NCBI RefSeq assembly: GCF_043290135.1
Contig: NW_027464588.1
Coordinates: forward strand, 1,499,501-1,563,500
From: Rhipicephalus microplus
Lineage: Eukaryota; Arthropoda; Arachnida; Ixodida; Ixodidae
Reading direction: 5' to 3'
Length of the DNA stretch: 64,000 nt
Positions 21,506 through 36,075 of the stretch are shown here, piece by piece (positions within the stretch are counted from its first letter, which is position 1; each line of letters begins with the position of its first letter). A program made the translations under genes and the position numbers. The notes beneath the pieces were generated by a model. The model did not search any database. It worked only from the letters and a program-made list of their open reading frames with translations, and was not told the origin of the DNA.

Positions 21506-24045
21506 TTTGCAATAGAAAAAAATTATGTCAACTGACCCCTTAATGTAAGGGAACAGGGTGAGCCCTATATGCACCATGTATTTTTGACGAAGTAAAAGTT
21601 ACAATAATTATTGTACTATCATTCCAATTATAAGCCTTTACACTCCTTACTGAACTAATTTCAGTGCTTAAAAGTTTGATGCTCATTTCTTGTAATTTTT
21701 TTCACTTCAGGTACCTAATTATCACTCGGTAATAGCTATGAGATGACGTGTGGAAGAAGGAAACTTCTTCACAGAACCGAATTCTGCTTAAGCGTACTCC
21801 CTATCACGCTATTCAAATACTGGCCAAAATCTACGTTTTTATATATTGCCACGTTCCATTTCCCAAGTTTGTTGTTGCTGAGATAAAAAAGAAAAAAGCT
21901 TGTTTCTAGATAATCGCATATAACGTTAAATATGAGCATTATTTCAAAAGCGCAAATACATAGCAATAATTTGACAGACCCGTTCAGTAGGCACAGGCGA
22001 GATAGTGATCCCCAATATACATTATATTGTTTTCATGTTGAAACGTCTTGCCCTGCGAGCCTTTTTTTCTGCCTGCTGTGCAGTCCTAGGTCAGCAAAGT
22101 GCTGCCGATGCAGGTCAAAGGTGCATAGACCCTGCACTGTGCAGTGCCGTGGTGGAATCCCAAAGAAGCTCAGCGCATTCTCACGGGCTATATTGCCATC
22201 TCTAAAAGTGAACACAGCCCCAAGAGTGCATACTTTCAGTGTTTGATGTCCGGAGAAAAAGTTTTTTTGAAGCGCACTCCCACATAACAATTCGACGACT
22301 CGTTAAGGTTCTGAGACGTCCCATGGAGCCATTTAGCAAATAATTTTGGATAGGCTAGTTCCAGATAATATCGCTGAACAGCCTTAATTACAGATGTCGG
22401 AAGGTATTTTTTATGACCGAATGGTTCGCCATTGAACTGGGCTTTGTTGAATTTACGCCAAGTGGATGTGTCCTTCAGGCAAAGGCCGCGGGCGGTTGGG
22501 TATCCATTAACGCCATGTGAAAATATGTGACCCGGACAGCTTTTCGCATGTCCTCCAAGCTGGCTCTATTTCTTTTAATGACCAAACAACATTAGCGTTG
22601 GTGCTTCCTTGTGATGACACCATTGAGACGTCTTCAGTCATATCTAAATTTCCCGAAATAAAGCTCTATGCCTCTGCTGTCTTTCATTTTCGCAGTTTTC
22701 GGCCTATTTTTTCCTGAATGTGCCAAATGCACTCCTGCTCACAAACTCTAACCCCTTTAGATGGCTATGATGCTTGAACCACAAGTAATCTCTTGCTGCG
22801 TAAGATTGGTATCATGGCAGGCCACCACACAAGTTCTGAAATACGTCATTTCTAGATAAAAAAAATCGTAGTGAGACAAACAAACGACTGATTATCGTTT
22901 CAAATCACGCAAAAAAGTGATTTTTTTCAACATTTATGCCTACCCTGTCCCCGTAACAGCCCGTCGAGTGATGAAGTGAAAACAAAAAAATAGCGTAAAC
23001 GAGTGAAAGAGGAGAGACGAGTATGATGCGTGGCGACTAACGTGCAACTTGTCTGTACCCTCCTTTTAATAGCAGAGCTCTACTCTAAGTGTAGTGTAAA
23101 TGTTATTATAGTCATACCAATTTTGAACAAACAATATTTTCATCACCATAAGGGCACAGTACTCGTTTGTGATTATTAAGTAAGACTGGTCAAAGTGAAT
23201 TCAGGCAAGAAGTAGCTAAATTCAAGGTCTCTCTCCTTAAAACATACGCGTCAGTCTCATTTCAATCACTGTGTTGCACATACTATCAATTTATTACTGA
23301 CTTAATCCGAGTCTTCCCTTTAAAATGTAACAACTCAGCCATGCGATTCCGCAAATAGTTTTACTCACTAGTAAACTTCATTTGCAGATTGGGTTTGAGT
23401 GGAGTCAGTTCGTACATTCGTGAAACGTGGCAGCCGTGACCAAAGCTGTCGTCGGCGCCTTTCATGTGGCAGGAAAAACTGCGCCCTCTAACGACAGGGC
23501 CTGTTCACCTAGGCAAATGGAATTCTGGCAAATGGAACTCTCTATGCGGCGCTCAAAGTGCATGACGTCCTTTCGCAAATTAAAGGAACGCGGACGGGTG
23601 GCTTGCGTCGTATTGTGTAGGTCCTACGCGTGCGTCGAGAATTCGAGAAAACGGTGCCGTTTCATGTCATCGTCAAATCTTTGTGCGTGGGTGACGGGCT
23701 CCTTTCATCTTGCCGAGTACGAGGCTGCTGTACGTGTCAACACGGCCTCCCAGCTAATTATTGCCTGCAGCGTGTGGCAGTACTCCTCGTCGCTATCGCC
23801 TTAAAACATTTACCTTACCATCAACGTCAACACGCGCATCTTTCATTGGTGACATGCTCTATATATTAAAGGGAGGGCGAACCCGAACGCAACAAGCGGG
23901 GCGACGACCTTTAAAGCGTGCCATTCGCGTTCTTCGCGCCATCTTGCTATAGTGACACGAGAACACGTTGAAGTGTCACAGACGGTAAATCGTGTGCATA
24001 AATAGCTCACCTTTAGAAGTCTGAAAAAGGCTCAAGGCACACTTC
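21506..24045. other. No recognisable gene
   Basis: About 2.5 kb with only short frames and no family motif. The frames at 21932-22290 and 23427-23952 were inspected and show nothing convincing. Probably old repeat or intergenic sequence. Confidence 0.5.
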
Positions 24046-24059
24046 GTGACGTATTTATT

Positions 24060-24140
24060 TAGCGCAATACGTTGCGGAGCAAGGGATCGTGAGTTCGATT
24101 GCCGGCGACGGAATCTTTTTTCCGAATTTCATTTCTTTGT
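24060..24140 (+). mobile_element. Possible tRNA-like SINE head
   Basis: TAGCGCAATACG followed by GGGATCGTGAGTTCGATTGC, a good pol III box B (GAGTTCGATTGCC), then a T-rich stretch. It does not resemble the Ruka-type body downstream, and no TSD was found. An isolated tRNA pseudogene is the alternative. Confidence 0.4.
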
Positions 24141-25069
24141 CATCTCTTGGTGTGCATTTGACATCCTTATTCGTAACTTAAATACGTCAATAAAGTTAGT
24201 AGGCTCCAGCATAAAACACTTTCGTGTTAAAAAAGAGAGAGTAAAGAAAGAGAGGAGGAAAAGAAAAAATAGAAACAAGGAAGTCAAGCCAGCCCCACCT
24301 CTTGCTCCAGCCGTCCACCAGGAGTGCAAGCTGTGGCAGTTATTTTTGTACGGAGTTAGTGTGCTTCGGGAACACCATGACAACACTAATGTCAACATTT
24401 GCAGGATGCTGCCTTCGTTCGTTGATAATGCTTCGCCCGAAAAACCACTTATCGCCATTACATTGTTAAAGAATGCCCTCTTCGAAGCAAGCGGTGTGCG
24501 GGCGTCCGTGTGGGGGGAAAGCAGGGAGAGAGGGAGTGTTTGTTATCGAGATGTTAAATTTTGAGAAAAACATTTTGCGTTGCCTTAAAAGCACTTCGAA
24601 CTTTGGTCACGGAAGTGAAACTTTGTCGCAGTAAGTAATTTAAATAAAATCAATAGTTTCTGGATCAATAAAGCTGCTTACCTACCTATACCTACCCACA
24701 GGCATTACTACGATTTTTTTTCTTATTCGCAAGTTGCTGATCTTTGGTGACTATGATACTTTATTGATATTTATTTAAACTATTAATAGTTCTGCATTAA
24801 TAAAAATTACAGGAAAGGCTGCATGTGTACCATTTTTGAAAGAAAGCACAGTTTCTTTTTTCAGTAATATTTGCACATTGTATGTTTTGTATGTTCCCAT
24901 TTTACAGGATACAAATACTGCGGTAAGTGATGTGGCAGAATACGGTGGCAAAGCTAGGTGTGCGTGATCGAGATGATTCGATTTGTGCCCATAAATGACA
25001 CGTAAATCAACATTTCCTGACAGCCATACATTTTCATCCCCCTCTGCCTCTCTACCTTAATTGTCCTAG
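24141..25069. other. No recognisable gene
   Basis: AT-rich, with a lysine/arginine-rich low-complexity frame near 24220-24290 and no family match. Confidence 0.5.
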
Positions 25070-25287
<218 letters not shown>

Positions 25288-25419
25288 CGAGTCGACAGGA
25301 TGAAGACCTCCCAGCCACTTCATCAGTGTCTCATCATCGACGCAGTTCTACACAAGACGCCCTGACCATACATCGACTACGGAATCATCTCCTAGCCGCA
25401 CACAGCGACCAACACCAGG

Positions 25420-26196
25420 ACTGAATCATCGACCGACCTTCCCATCCCCAAGTACACCGGAGCAGCGGACGATGGACCTGTACAGGACTGGTTCGACCTG
25501 TTCGAGTTCCACGCTACCGCTGCATCTTGGTCGGAACGGGAAATGGTTACGAACTTCAGCGACTACGTCACCGGTGAGGCATTTAAATTTTACCTCAACC
25601 ACATATTCGACAACGATGAGTCTCGGCAAAAGATAAAACAAGAAATGATCATTTGGTTTAAAAAATACGATGACGACTACGACGAAGACTTGCTTGTAAC
25701 CCACCATCCACAGACAACTTCACTGAGTCGTCAATTTTACAGGCAGTCTTCAACCATTCGAACGCACAACAAGATTCGACCTCTGACAAAAGACGAAGTG
25801 GCACACGAGTTCAGTGGCAGACTACAACGCGTATTTTGGGAAAAACACAGCCATCGAGCACGCCTCCCTTCTGCACGAAAGTCGGCATTTGCGAAGTCAT
25901 CGCTTCAGCATATGACCCCAGACGTTGCCCAACCACCTGATGCCGTTCACTCTTCGTCTGGGATACGTGGTCCACCACCTGGGTTTTCATCACGCGGTTC
26001 TTCAAGTGCTCCTAACGCTCACCACTTGCCTTATAAGGACGCCTTGCTCATGGTAGACCAGCTGACGCATGAAGAAAATACCGAACAACATCATGACTAC
26101 TCGAAGAGTGAAAATCCTGGTTTTACATCACTTCGCTCTTTCGTCGCTCACAACGCCCACCTCGCGTCTCACACCCCCAGTATACGGTCGGGATAG
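25420..26196 (+). pseudogene. Gag-like protein of the compact LTR element
   Basis: The frame reads IPKYTGAADDGPVQDWFDLF, EFHATAASWSEREMVTNFSD, then YVTGEAFKFYLNHIF, and from 25543 stays open to a stop at 26196. The order K-Y-x-G, V-x-D-W-F-x-x-F-E-x-x-A, W, and G-x-A is that of LTR-element Gag capsid N-termini, so coding probably starts upstream of 25543. A Pro/Ser-rich tail follows. A degenerate C-x8-C-G-H pattern near 26250-26285 in another frame may be a decayed CCHC knuckle. Whether Gag is still made is unknown. Confidence 0.6.
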
Positions 26197-26525
26197 AGCT
26201 TCGGAACTCCGAATATACTCAGCCAAGTCCAGGGCCAACCGTCCACATTCATGCGTCAGAATAGCTTACCTCCAAAGGTGCGGACACAGAGAAATAGCCC
26301 CAAGTAAAATCTGACCAAACCAAGCTTCTCGCAGCGTCACCGTCGAGTTCACAGCAACCCGAGAGCCCAACCAACACAGGAGGCTCGGAAGGATCAACTC
26401 CGAAGCTCTGCCCTGTGCCAGGAACGCCCATCAAGAATTGCGTTGCAACAGCCTCAGCAGATTTTTCTGCCAATTCTGGCACACTATCTTAATTTCCTGA
26501 CTCAAATCACGACACCCTATCAAGT

Positions 26526-27143
26526 ATGAACTATTTGCTGGTCACGTCAACCTACAAAGAAAAGTGGGCTCATGGTTCCAAAGGAAGTCCACCTCGTCAG
26601 ACAGTGCAACATCAGCAATGCCAACAAAAGCAACAAGAGGAACCCCAACAGCTAAAACGGCCACACCAACATCGGCAACGAACAATTAAAACTACATCGC
26701 GAGGATACTTGCGGCCTGAAGAGTGTCGTGATCAACATACACTAAAGAAAAGACTGATTCCGCATCTGAGCTATCTTCGCAGAAAGAAAAGCCAAGGAAC
26801 TTTTTCGCACCAGCATTCAAGATTGCGCCTTCGGTCTGAACATCTGCATCATCACCATAGTAAACTCCCCAAGAGCCACAAAACAACCGCTTGTGCTCTG
26901 CAGGAACACAAGCAGCGCCTAATCAGCCACGATCAACGGGCGCGCAAATTGCATGCACGGCGTTTGTACGACATACGACAAAAAATGCGACGCCAACGAA
27001 ATATTCCATCCTGCAAAGCGTTCCAACCTCGTTCGTTATTTGCAAGAATACCGGCTGTATTTCCATCTGTTTGCACGTCCAAAGCATTTTTGTGTTATCC
27101 AGGACGCAACCACCAGCATCGCCCACCAGAACTCCTGCGTTAA
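26526..27143 (+). other. Basic, Gln/His-rich open frame, function unknown
   Basis: A 205-codon frame inside the compact LTR element, rich in Gln, His, Arg and Lys. No protease (D-S/T-G) or RT motif was seen in any frame here. It may be a shadow frame of an eroded Gag tail or have no coding role. Confidence 0.3.
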
Positions 27144-27284
27144 CCAGACAGCTGCACTTTCCCCTGAAGTCTTTAAATGTTTGCGGAACTCCCCTAGAGC
27201 ATAGAACCAATTGTGAATTTTGACGTTTGTAACTTTTTAACCTCCACTTGTTTACTTTTTCTTGTTTGTAATCCATGCCCCCTT

Positions 27285-27300
27285 TCGGGGGGAGTGGGAA
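27285..27300 (+). promoter_or_regulatory. Polypurine tract of the compact LTR element
   Basis: GGGGGGAGTGGGAA, followed by TCG and the 3' LTR start TGTGACG at 27304. This is where plus-strand priming is expected. Confidence 0.7.
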
Positions 27301-27303
27301 TCG

Positions 27304-27552
<249 letters not shown>

Positions 27553-27642
27553 AAGTCTACCTGGATGCGGTCATGTTATTTGCAATCAGATATCAGATGA
27601 AGCGGGCGAGCAAACGAGAAAAAAAACTGCTTTATAGCGAAC

Positions 27643-28748
<1,106 letters not shown>

Positions 28749-28899
28749 CATTGATTGATTTGTGGGGTGTAACGTCCCAAAACCACGATATGATTATGAG
28801 AGACGCCGTAGTGGAGGGCTCCGGAAATTTCGACCACCTGGGGTTCTTCAACGTACACCCAAATGTGAGCACACGGGCCTACAACATTTCCGCTTCCAT
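28749..28899 (-). mobile_element. 5'-truncated Ruka-type SINE with 10 bp TSD
   Basis: The SINE 3' portion (attgattgatttgtgg ... atttccgcttcc, plus-strand view) is flanked by GTAAGCTGTA at 28739-28748 and 28900-28909. Confidence 0.9.
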
Positions 28900-28909
28900 G
28901 TAAGCTGTA

Positions 28910-31900
28910 GATTATCCTTCCGCTCCGCAGCAGCCGTGCATGTACCCGGCGCTGTGCTTCAGTTTGTTTCCTTGTACGAGGCACAAGTTCGCCTCAATAA
29001 TAAAAAGGCTTGTCTGCTGCACCCTCATCCTCTGTGCATTCCGAAGACGTCCGGCGGCAGGATGCGGAAATAATTAAGTGAAGTTGAACGATTCCATACA
29101 CATCTAACTAATACGACTCGCAGGTAAAAACAATCTTGTTTTTAAGGGCCCTTTAATCACTTGGAGTACAGAAGAAAGACGGCGAGAAGAGTTCTCGCCT
29201 TCCCTATATACCCTTCCTATACACATGCTGTTCCTTTCCTCGTCCCTTATTTCTTCATAAAACACGTGTACAATGTCAGCACTACGCGCTTTTCGGCTAT
29301 ACGCGCTGCTTTTCGTGCTCGCTCAGTCGAAAACGTACAAAACGAAGCAGTTGATCGCGCATGGTAGCCACGCGAGACAAAGGCAAAGTGGGCCTGCGAC
29401 TGCGTAGAAAGTCAGGGTAGCACGCAATTCACATCTGGTGTTTCTTGTATACCGACTAATTGTGAGCTTATTTCCATTTGATGTAAAAAAAAAGAAAACT
29501 GCTGCCTTCGCAAATAGTGGTGCAAAGACGGCAAACGTCAGGACAGAATAACACGCTCGTTCTTCGTATTTTCAGAGGTTGTTGAGCGGGACCTTCAAGG
29601 CAAAGGCTTAAAATGCCTCATCAAACTGACCATCAATGGCATCGACACTAGTGAAGCAGAAACGCATGTGATACCGCCATCTCATAACGTAACAGTCACA
29701 TCACATGCCGAAAACAGGGACATCATCACGAAGTCACTATCTACAATAGCGTCGTGACGTCAAATTACGTGGCGTCACATGACGACTTAATGACTCGACA
29801 CTGTCCCTTGGTCAAACGAGAACCGATAATGGAGGCAATGCAGGCTTTACAGCTCCTCGTCATGATTGGCGCTTTCTCCAATCCTTGAGGCAATGCATAA
29901 TCACGTTAGGTACAGAAGGGTTTCGAAGGAGCCCGTGGCACGATTGATACATCGACTGAGAGGCAAAATAGGAAGTGGCTTGCACCTTCGGGTGAATCAA
30001 TTATGAACCATGTGAGCTGTCTTTTTTTTTTTCAGTTTATTGTACGGTATAACTGAAGCAGAAGACATTTGGCAAAACCACAGTGACAGAGCTTAGAAAC
30101 ACGACTGGGAATATTGAATTGTAAGAGCAAGGCCGAGGAGCATTGTTGCTCACATCACCCACTCCCAATATCTACACCTCAGTTAAAGCCAGCATGCATG
30201 GTTCGGTCATTCGGAATAATCGCAGAAACATCCTGGACCATGCACTCATTCTTGCTAAGCACCGCAATTAATGCGCTTTTTAAAGCCTTACGTGTTACGA
30301 CTATACCGAATCTAGCTGCAGGTTTCGACAAGTGTGTCTACCTTTACTTCTCACTGATTTTGTGGGTGCTGTGGGCCGATTGGCGACGCTTCTTTTTGTG
30401 GCGATGAAAAACTAAGGTCGTTGCGTTGATTGCGCGTCACGCTGTCGAGACGTTTGACGACAATAGGCAAGAGTCGGATCCTAAATGACATTGACGAGTC
30501 CGAGGCGCTTGCCTTTCGATGCCATTAACCTAGCCCCCCCCTGTGGCATGTGCCTCGTCTCAGAAATGGAGGTCACCTGCGCCGAGATCCTCACATCCGC
30601 TTCACGTGTAGGCACCGGTAGCCGCTGTGGAAATGGGATGTGCAGGAGAGCGCACGTCTTCCTGTAATGATTACCACAAAAAAAGAAGAAGAAAAAAGGC
30701 TATAAGGGAGTAAGAATCATTCGAAGAAGACATCAAAAAGGCGTGTTGCGAGTATTGGGGAAAAACGGCAAGAGAGAGGGAGACAAAAGATGCTGAAGGA
30801 AATGGAATCGGTATCTTCAGAGAGAAAAGTGGTCGACGCAAGCTGCCACCGCATATCAAAGTTGTTCTCTCTTTCTCTGATCTTTTATTCTTAGAAGCAC
30901 CGGCTGACGCGGTTCGCGTAGAGTGGATCGATCGTGATAGACGCGGCAGGGGCGGCCGCAATGTGGCAGGCCGGGCGTAAAAGCGATGCACCGACTCCGC
31001 GACTTACAGAGATTGTGTTTGTTTGCTCGCTTGGCTCTGCACGGCGTTTTTTTAATGAAGCCATATGCGTCGAGTTGTCAAAAACGCCAAACTACACTGG
31101 AAGCGACAACGTGTTCTTTTTCTTTTTTCTGAGCAGCAAGCCGAGCTAAAGTTCAGCAAACACCACCGCCCACCCCACGTGTTTGACGGCGAACGGTTGT
31201 CGTTCCGAGGCACATCGTGACAAATTCGATGGTGAAACACGAACTGTGACAGCTGGCTTTTTTACTGTGCGCTAAAGATATCTCGTCCATGCGGTACAGA
31301 TTTGACGCGTCGCGCGTACCTATAGCAGTTATAGCAGTTAGAAAAACATGTGTATGCTTTGTTTTTTTGCTTGAGCTGCAGGGATCTCAAACATGCGGCC
31401 CGAAAACTTTTGGCTAGTGGGCCGCGCCAAACAGACTGTCTGGGTGTGCGAGATTTTTCTATCAGTTTTTCGACGAAATTTTTAGCGGCATAGTAAGAAC
31501 GACGCTGCATTTAAGCAACTCAAACACTAAAATACGGATGATCACCCACGTCGTAGTGTTAGCGTTTCATCCGTGCATCACGCATCTCATCAGCGGCAAT
31601 CACGTCGTATAGCGAGTACACCAGTAAGCCATCACCAAGTGAACCCCGAGCTTCGTACACCGCTGTGAAAAACATTCGGCCCGTGAACCACCACTGGCGC
31701 AAGCAGTGAGTATCTCTTAATTGGTACTGCGGACCTTAATAAGATTTAATGAAAGTTTTCAGCAAATGCGCGCGTGTACGAATATGTGCAAAAATTGGCT
31801 TCGCTTGTTCGCCCCACTGGGTATATTTTATATAAGCTTAACGTATAAGTGTTGCGATGACAGCCTATCTGCCAGGCTGAGGACATCTCGAAGTTCTCAC

Positions 31901-33377
31901 TGAAATCGCAATCCCCCTAGGTTCTCTTTCTCTGTTATACTCATTATGCAGTTCTTCAATTACCAGAAATGGGCATGACAATCTCAATTCTGAGTGTATT
32001 TTTATTCGCAAGTTCATGTTCGTCATTAAAAACCACTTTTCCCACATCACTGCCCGTTATGAATGACAACGAGCGTTCTGTGGAAGTTTGAAAAGTCATC
32101 GTTAATGAGGGCGGTAGTAAAAAACGGCATAAGCTGCATCATTAATGAGGCAACGAAAGTTGTATTGCTAAATGTTTTCCTGGCACGTTGCTTAATAAAA
32201 GGAAAAAATAAAGGCAGACGTGCGTCTTGTTTGCTATCCAACGCTAGGGGAAGGAAAGAATGAAAAGAAAAGAGAGGAACAAATGTTGAGTATAGACCTA
32301 TTCCATGTTTGTAAACATGGTAGGCATTGAGTGACGTCACGGCACGTTGGCTCCGCCCAGTCGTCTCAGCTGAAAGCATGACACCAGCCTCTATTAAGAC
32401 GTGATGACCAGCGCCGCAGGTGCGCAAACTGCCTTTCGAGAACAACGCATCGAGACGCCTCTCGCATGTTTACAAGCGCCAGCCGCAACAGGGGAAGTTG
32501 CAGTGGCTGTAGAGGGGGTTCTGAAGTGAACATATGAGCTATGTTGACATGTAGCTCTAGCTTTGAGAACACCTCATCAAAACATATGAGGTATCTCAAC
32601 TGCGGCAATGTAGCGCATTTGCAAAATGTTATCGTCGTTGCTGCAGCCTACATCACACGTGCACACTTCAATTTGTACTAATGCAATGACAGACCCAGTT
32701 CAGCAATAGGCTCTAGAGTACAATATGCAAATGCGCGGTGTCAGAATTTGTACTCATGAATCGTTACGGTAAATGCTCGCATATAATAATGTACACGATA
32801 AGTTATCCATGCAAATGACCAGGGCAACCTTGGAAATACATTCATCCGTAATGCGCTTGTGATAATGTTTCAACAAGATGTTGTGGACAATACGGTTACG
32901 TACTTGTAAGGTCCACGGCTCAGTTCATACGCTCAAGCCAACGCCGCGAAATGCGGACGACTGAGCGAGTTTCCCACGTGGTGTTTTTCTGTGAATTCAC
33001 ACAGACGTGAAAATCTAGTGAAGAGCACCAGAGCCAGAACAGCCCTCTCCGATACCCTTGTGTCAAGTGTGTCATGGCAGCCGCATATAATCAGAAAAAA
33101 AGCATAGTCTAAGTCATCCTACCGTTCGTTGTTACTTTAATAAGCCGTATACCCCCACAGAAAGAAAGGCATGCTCGATCGTTGGCTCGATGACCGAGTG
33201 ACACCTTTAGTTCACGCCAGTATGGCGATATCATTTTGACGCGTCGAAGACCTTTGCGGTTATATCAACAATGGCAACCATTAAAAATGCTTCGCATACG
33301 GCAATGCTATCCAGAACGTTAACGTGCTTTGAGGTAAACGTGCTTGATAGTCCTCAACGGCTTATTAAAAAACATAA
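28910..33377. other. Mostly unassigned intergenic sequence
   Basis: About 4.5 kb in which no gene can be supported. Points noted: a cgtcatgattgg / tgacgtca-rich patch at 29690-29880 that looks like a dispersed tick repeat; an AG-rich/CT-rich patch at 30670-30880; a hAT-like terminus at 31378; and an AT-rich tract at 31990-32300. Short frames have no recognised domains. Confidence 0.5.
31378..31500 (+). mobile_element. Possible hAT-type terminus
   Basis: CAGGGATCTCAAACATGCGG followed by cccgaaaactttt and gggccgcg resembles the CAGGGGTCTCAAAC-GCGGCCCG ends of some hAT families. No matching right end or 8 bp TSD was found. Confidence 0.3.
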
Positions 33378-33823
33378 TTTCATGGCTTATTCCAACGCTT
33401 GAGAGAGCTCATCGCTTTTTATGGATAAGCCGCTTCAAAACATCACTGGTGAAGCGGCGCCGAAAACAGGTTCTCACGTTTCACAGCTGCGACTGATCAG
33501 CGACGATTCTCATCAACAGAAAACTGGAAAAAAAATAAAACGAAAAAGACCTGGTCCATCTTTCTTGTACCTTCCCATGCAAGTCACCGTGAAATTTTGC
33601 GGCACAACACTCTTTCTTCTTTGCTCGGCCACAAACAGCGCACGCACCAGCGAAAACACAGCAAAAACTGCGGTAGGCACCGCGGCTTTTGCCTACCAAG
33701 CGAAACCAAACGCCTGATAACAGCGCCACCATATTTTCGTGACGTGTTTCCGCTCAAATTTGTCTATATACGTGAAATTAAACTGCGTGTCTTCGTTTCC
33801 CGTATGTGTGAAGCAAACGGCGC

Positions 33824-34240
33824 GTGTTAACACAGTTTAATAATACCAGAGAACGCCTATCTCGCACCCAGGCGCCCATCGGCTTCTGGTGGCATACTCT
33901 CACATCCAGACGCCATTTTGTTCGGGACTGCAAAGACGTGTATGTGTTGCACCAAGTTAAGATGGCAGACGGCCGCTCTGAGACTTTATTTCCGGAAAGC
34001 TTCTGTTCACTCTACTGCCGATTACTATGGAAGCCGTTTCGACACCACTACGCCGTGTTTGAATGCGAAAATAATCAGCGCAAGAGGAAGTTATTACTGA
34101 GCGCTGCCCGTGAAGACCCCAACACGATGCGAAAACTGTGCGGGTACGGTGTTTTGAGGTTGCACAGACTTCCATCCACAATGACAAAGACCGAGCTTCA
34201 CAGCCAGCGAATAATTTTAATTAACGGGAAAAAACTATGA
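33824..34240 (+). other. THAP-like open frame in duplication copy A
   Basis: From an ATG near 33961 it reads MADGRSETLFPESFCSLYCR, later YAVFECENNQRKRKLLLSAA and LRLHRLPSTMTKTELHSQRI. C-x-N-N followed by R-L-H-R-L-P-S recalls the first half of a THAP domain, but the first Cys pair and the C-x2-H-F half are not seen. The same frame stays open in copy B (58127-58567) with mostly conservative differences. It could be a decayed THAP ORF or a non-coding repeat open by chance. Confidence 0.3.
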
Positions 34241-35309
34241 ACCCAGTAAAAGTGCGCTAGTAAATACATTTATGCGTGTATTCAAGCGGTACGCGAGCTG
34301 CATGTTTCCCTTTAAAGCACTAATTTCCGTTCAGTATGCCTGTAACATGCGGCCCCAAACCATCCCCATACCTTTTCGCAGGCAGCATGCCAATTGTAGG
34401 AGATATTATGAGTCACCCGTGCGTGCACACAGTGCGTACATTCAGTCCAAAGGTAAGGGCGCACTACTGCGATGCAAAGAAACGCGAGCAGCGGAAAGTG
34501 TGGCTCTTGATTCAGCCGAACTGCGACGTTCCTCGACTGTCGATAATCGAATTTGCACTTCCAGCCGGCGTCACTATAAAACCTTGATCTGGCTGGCAGT
34601 TTTGATAACGTGGGTGGTCCGAGTTCCAGGTATGACTGGCCCATAACAGTCACCAGCTGGAGCAGGATTCTACCTGGGATGCCTACTGAAAATACAAGTT
34701 TTGCCGAGAGACTGTCAAGACATGTCAAAGTTTGAATGGCTGAAAAGCCACACCTTCCCCACTTCTGCTGAAGCTGCTTTCGCAATCGGTAATGCACATG
34801 CTGTAGACATTCCACACTGTCAATGAAGGGGTTCTCGACGTCTCACACACAAAAAAACACAACTTCGCAGGAGAAAAATAGGTGCGAAACACGCTTACAG
34901 CTGGACTCGGGTTGGGAAGTTTCGCTTTTGATTTGTGGAGCGTTTGCCAGCATGGCAGTTCAAGATGTTGCTTCGCCATGCTTCTGACAGATGGCGCACA
35001 CAACACGCTTCCCAACTATGGCGGCACACACTGAACTAGCTGCGCTGTGACATTAAGGAGTTCCTGCCTTTTTGCGAATAACGAATAAGAAAGTCCTATT
35101 TACCATTACAGCTGACGGAAGAATTAAATACGGCACTCTACGCCTGTCACATTCCGGTGTAAAACGGACGCATGCCTGACATCATTGTGAAATGACAGCA
35201 GTACACGCGCCGGAGTGTCTGCTGAAGGCCTAGAACTACCGCACTTAGGATGTTCAGTTTTTTGTGCGCATACCGAGTCGGCATAAAAAAAAAAAGGCAG
35301 GATATCCAC

Positions 35310-36075
35310 GGAGTGATTGATGGGGAGTGGGGCGAAGCATTCGTCCGTCCATTCGTTCTTGCTTCCGTCCGTTCATGCGCACGTCTGTGTAACCGTGCAT
35401 GCGTCCATCCACCCGTCCGTGCGTGCGTCTGTTCGTGCGTCCGTCCCTGCGTTCATCCATGCATCCGCGCCTGCGTCCGTTCATGCGTCCATCCATGCAT
35501 ATGTCTGTGTGTCCGTTCGTCCATCTATTCAACACTCCAAGTACCACCATCTCGCATCTTTTCATCATATATTCTCCATATAGAAGCACCGCCATCCAGC
35601 GGAGATTTCAAGGACTAAACGGGAGGTGGCACATGCACACTTTCTTACGGCTTGCGCTTCGGGTTTACTTCCCACCTTTAACCACCTCGAGTTCATGGTA
35701 TATACTAACTAGTTCACTGTATTCAGGGCTATGTGGCCCAACACTCGCTAAACCTTTCTAAAACCAAGGAGGTTACACCCAACGAGTATAACGTAGCAAC
35801 CCTTTCTTGTCCGATCGTGCTCAATGTACATGCCAATAGCTGCTAATGGGGATCGCAGCGTGGGCGTTACCCAAAGGCCGAATGCTCCTGTCTCTCATTC
35901 CCCCTTAGCAGCCATACACATGTGCATTGAGCACTATCATTTATTGTTCAACAACGCACAGAAGAAATCTCTCACCGGAACCACCTTGGAGGTCAAAATC
36001 GTAAGGACCACTATTTCGGGTATGTGCCAATGGTGGTTATGTACTAGGAGGGACGCACGAGTGACGCCAAAAGGA
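35310..36075 (-). repeat. Minisatellite-bearing dispersed repeat, copy 2
   Basis: Inverted relative to 5736-6425 and sharing its blocks, including the GGACGGAC-type minisatellite at 35338-35530. It is absent from the matching place in duplication copy B (around 59600), so it arrived in A, or was lost from B, after the duplication. Confidence 0.8.

Noticed and set aside
24060..24140. True tRNA gene
   Set aside because: Box B fits but no cloverleaf with acceptor and anticodon arms could be drawn; kept only as a SINE-like head.
31565..31625. Minus-strand CTGATGAG...GATGAAAC, resembling a hammerhead ribozyme core
   Set aside because: No proper stem II next to the core and no stem III/cleavage-site pairing could be drawn. 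Hammerheads are known in Penelope-like elements, but none was found in the Penelope copies here.
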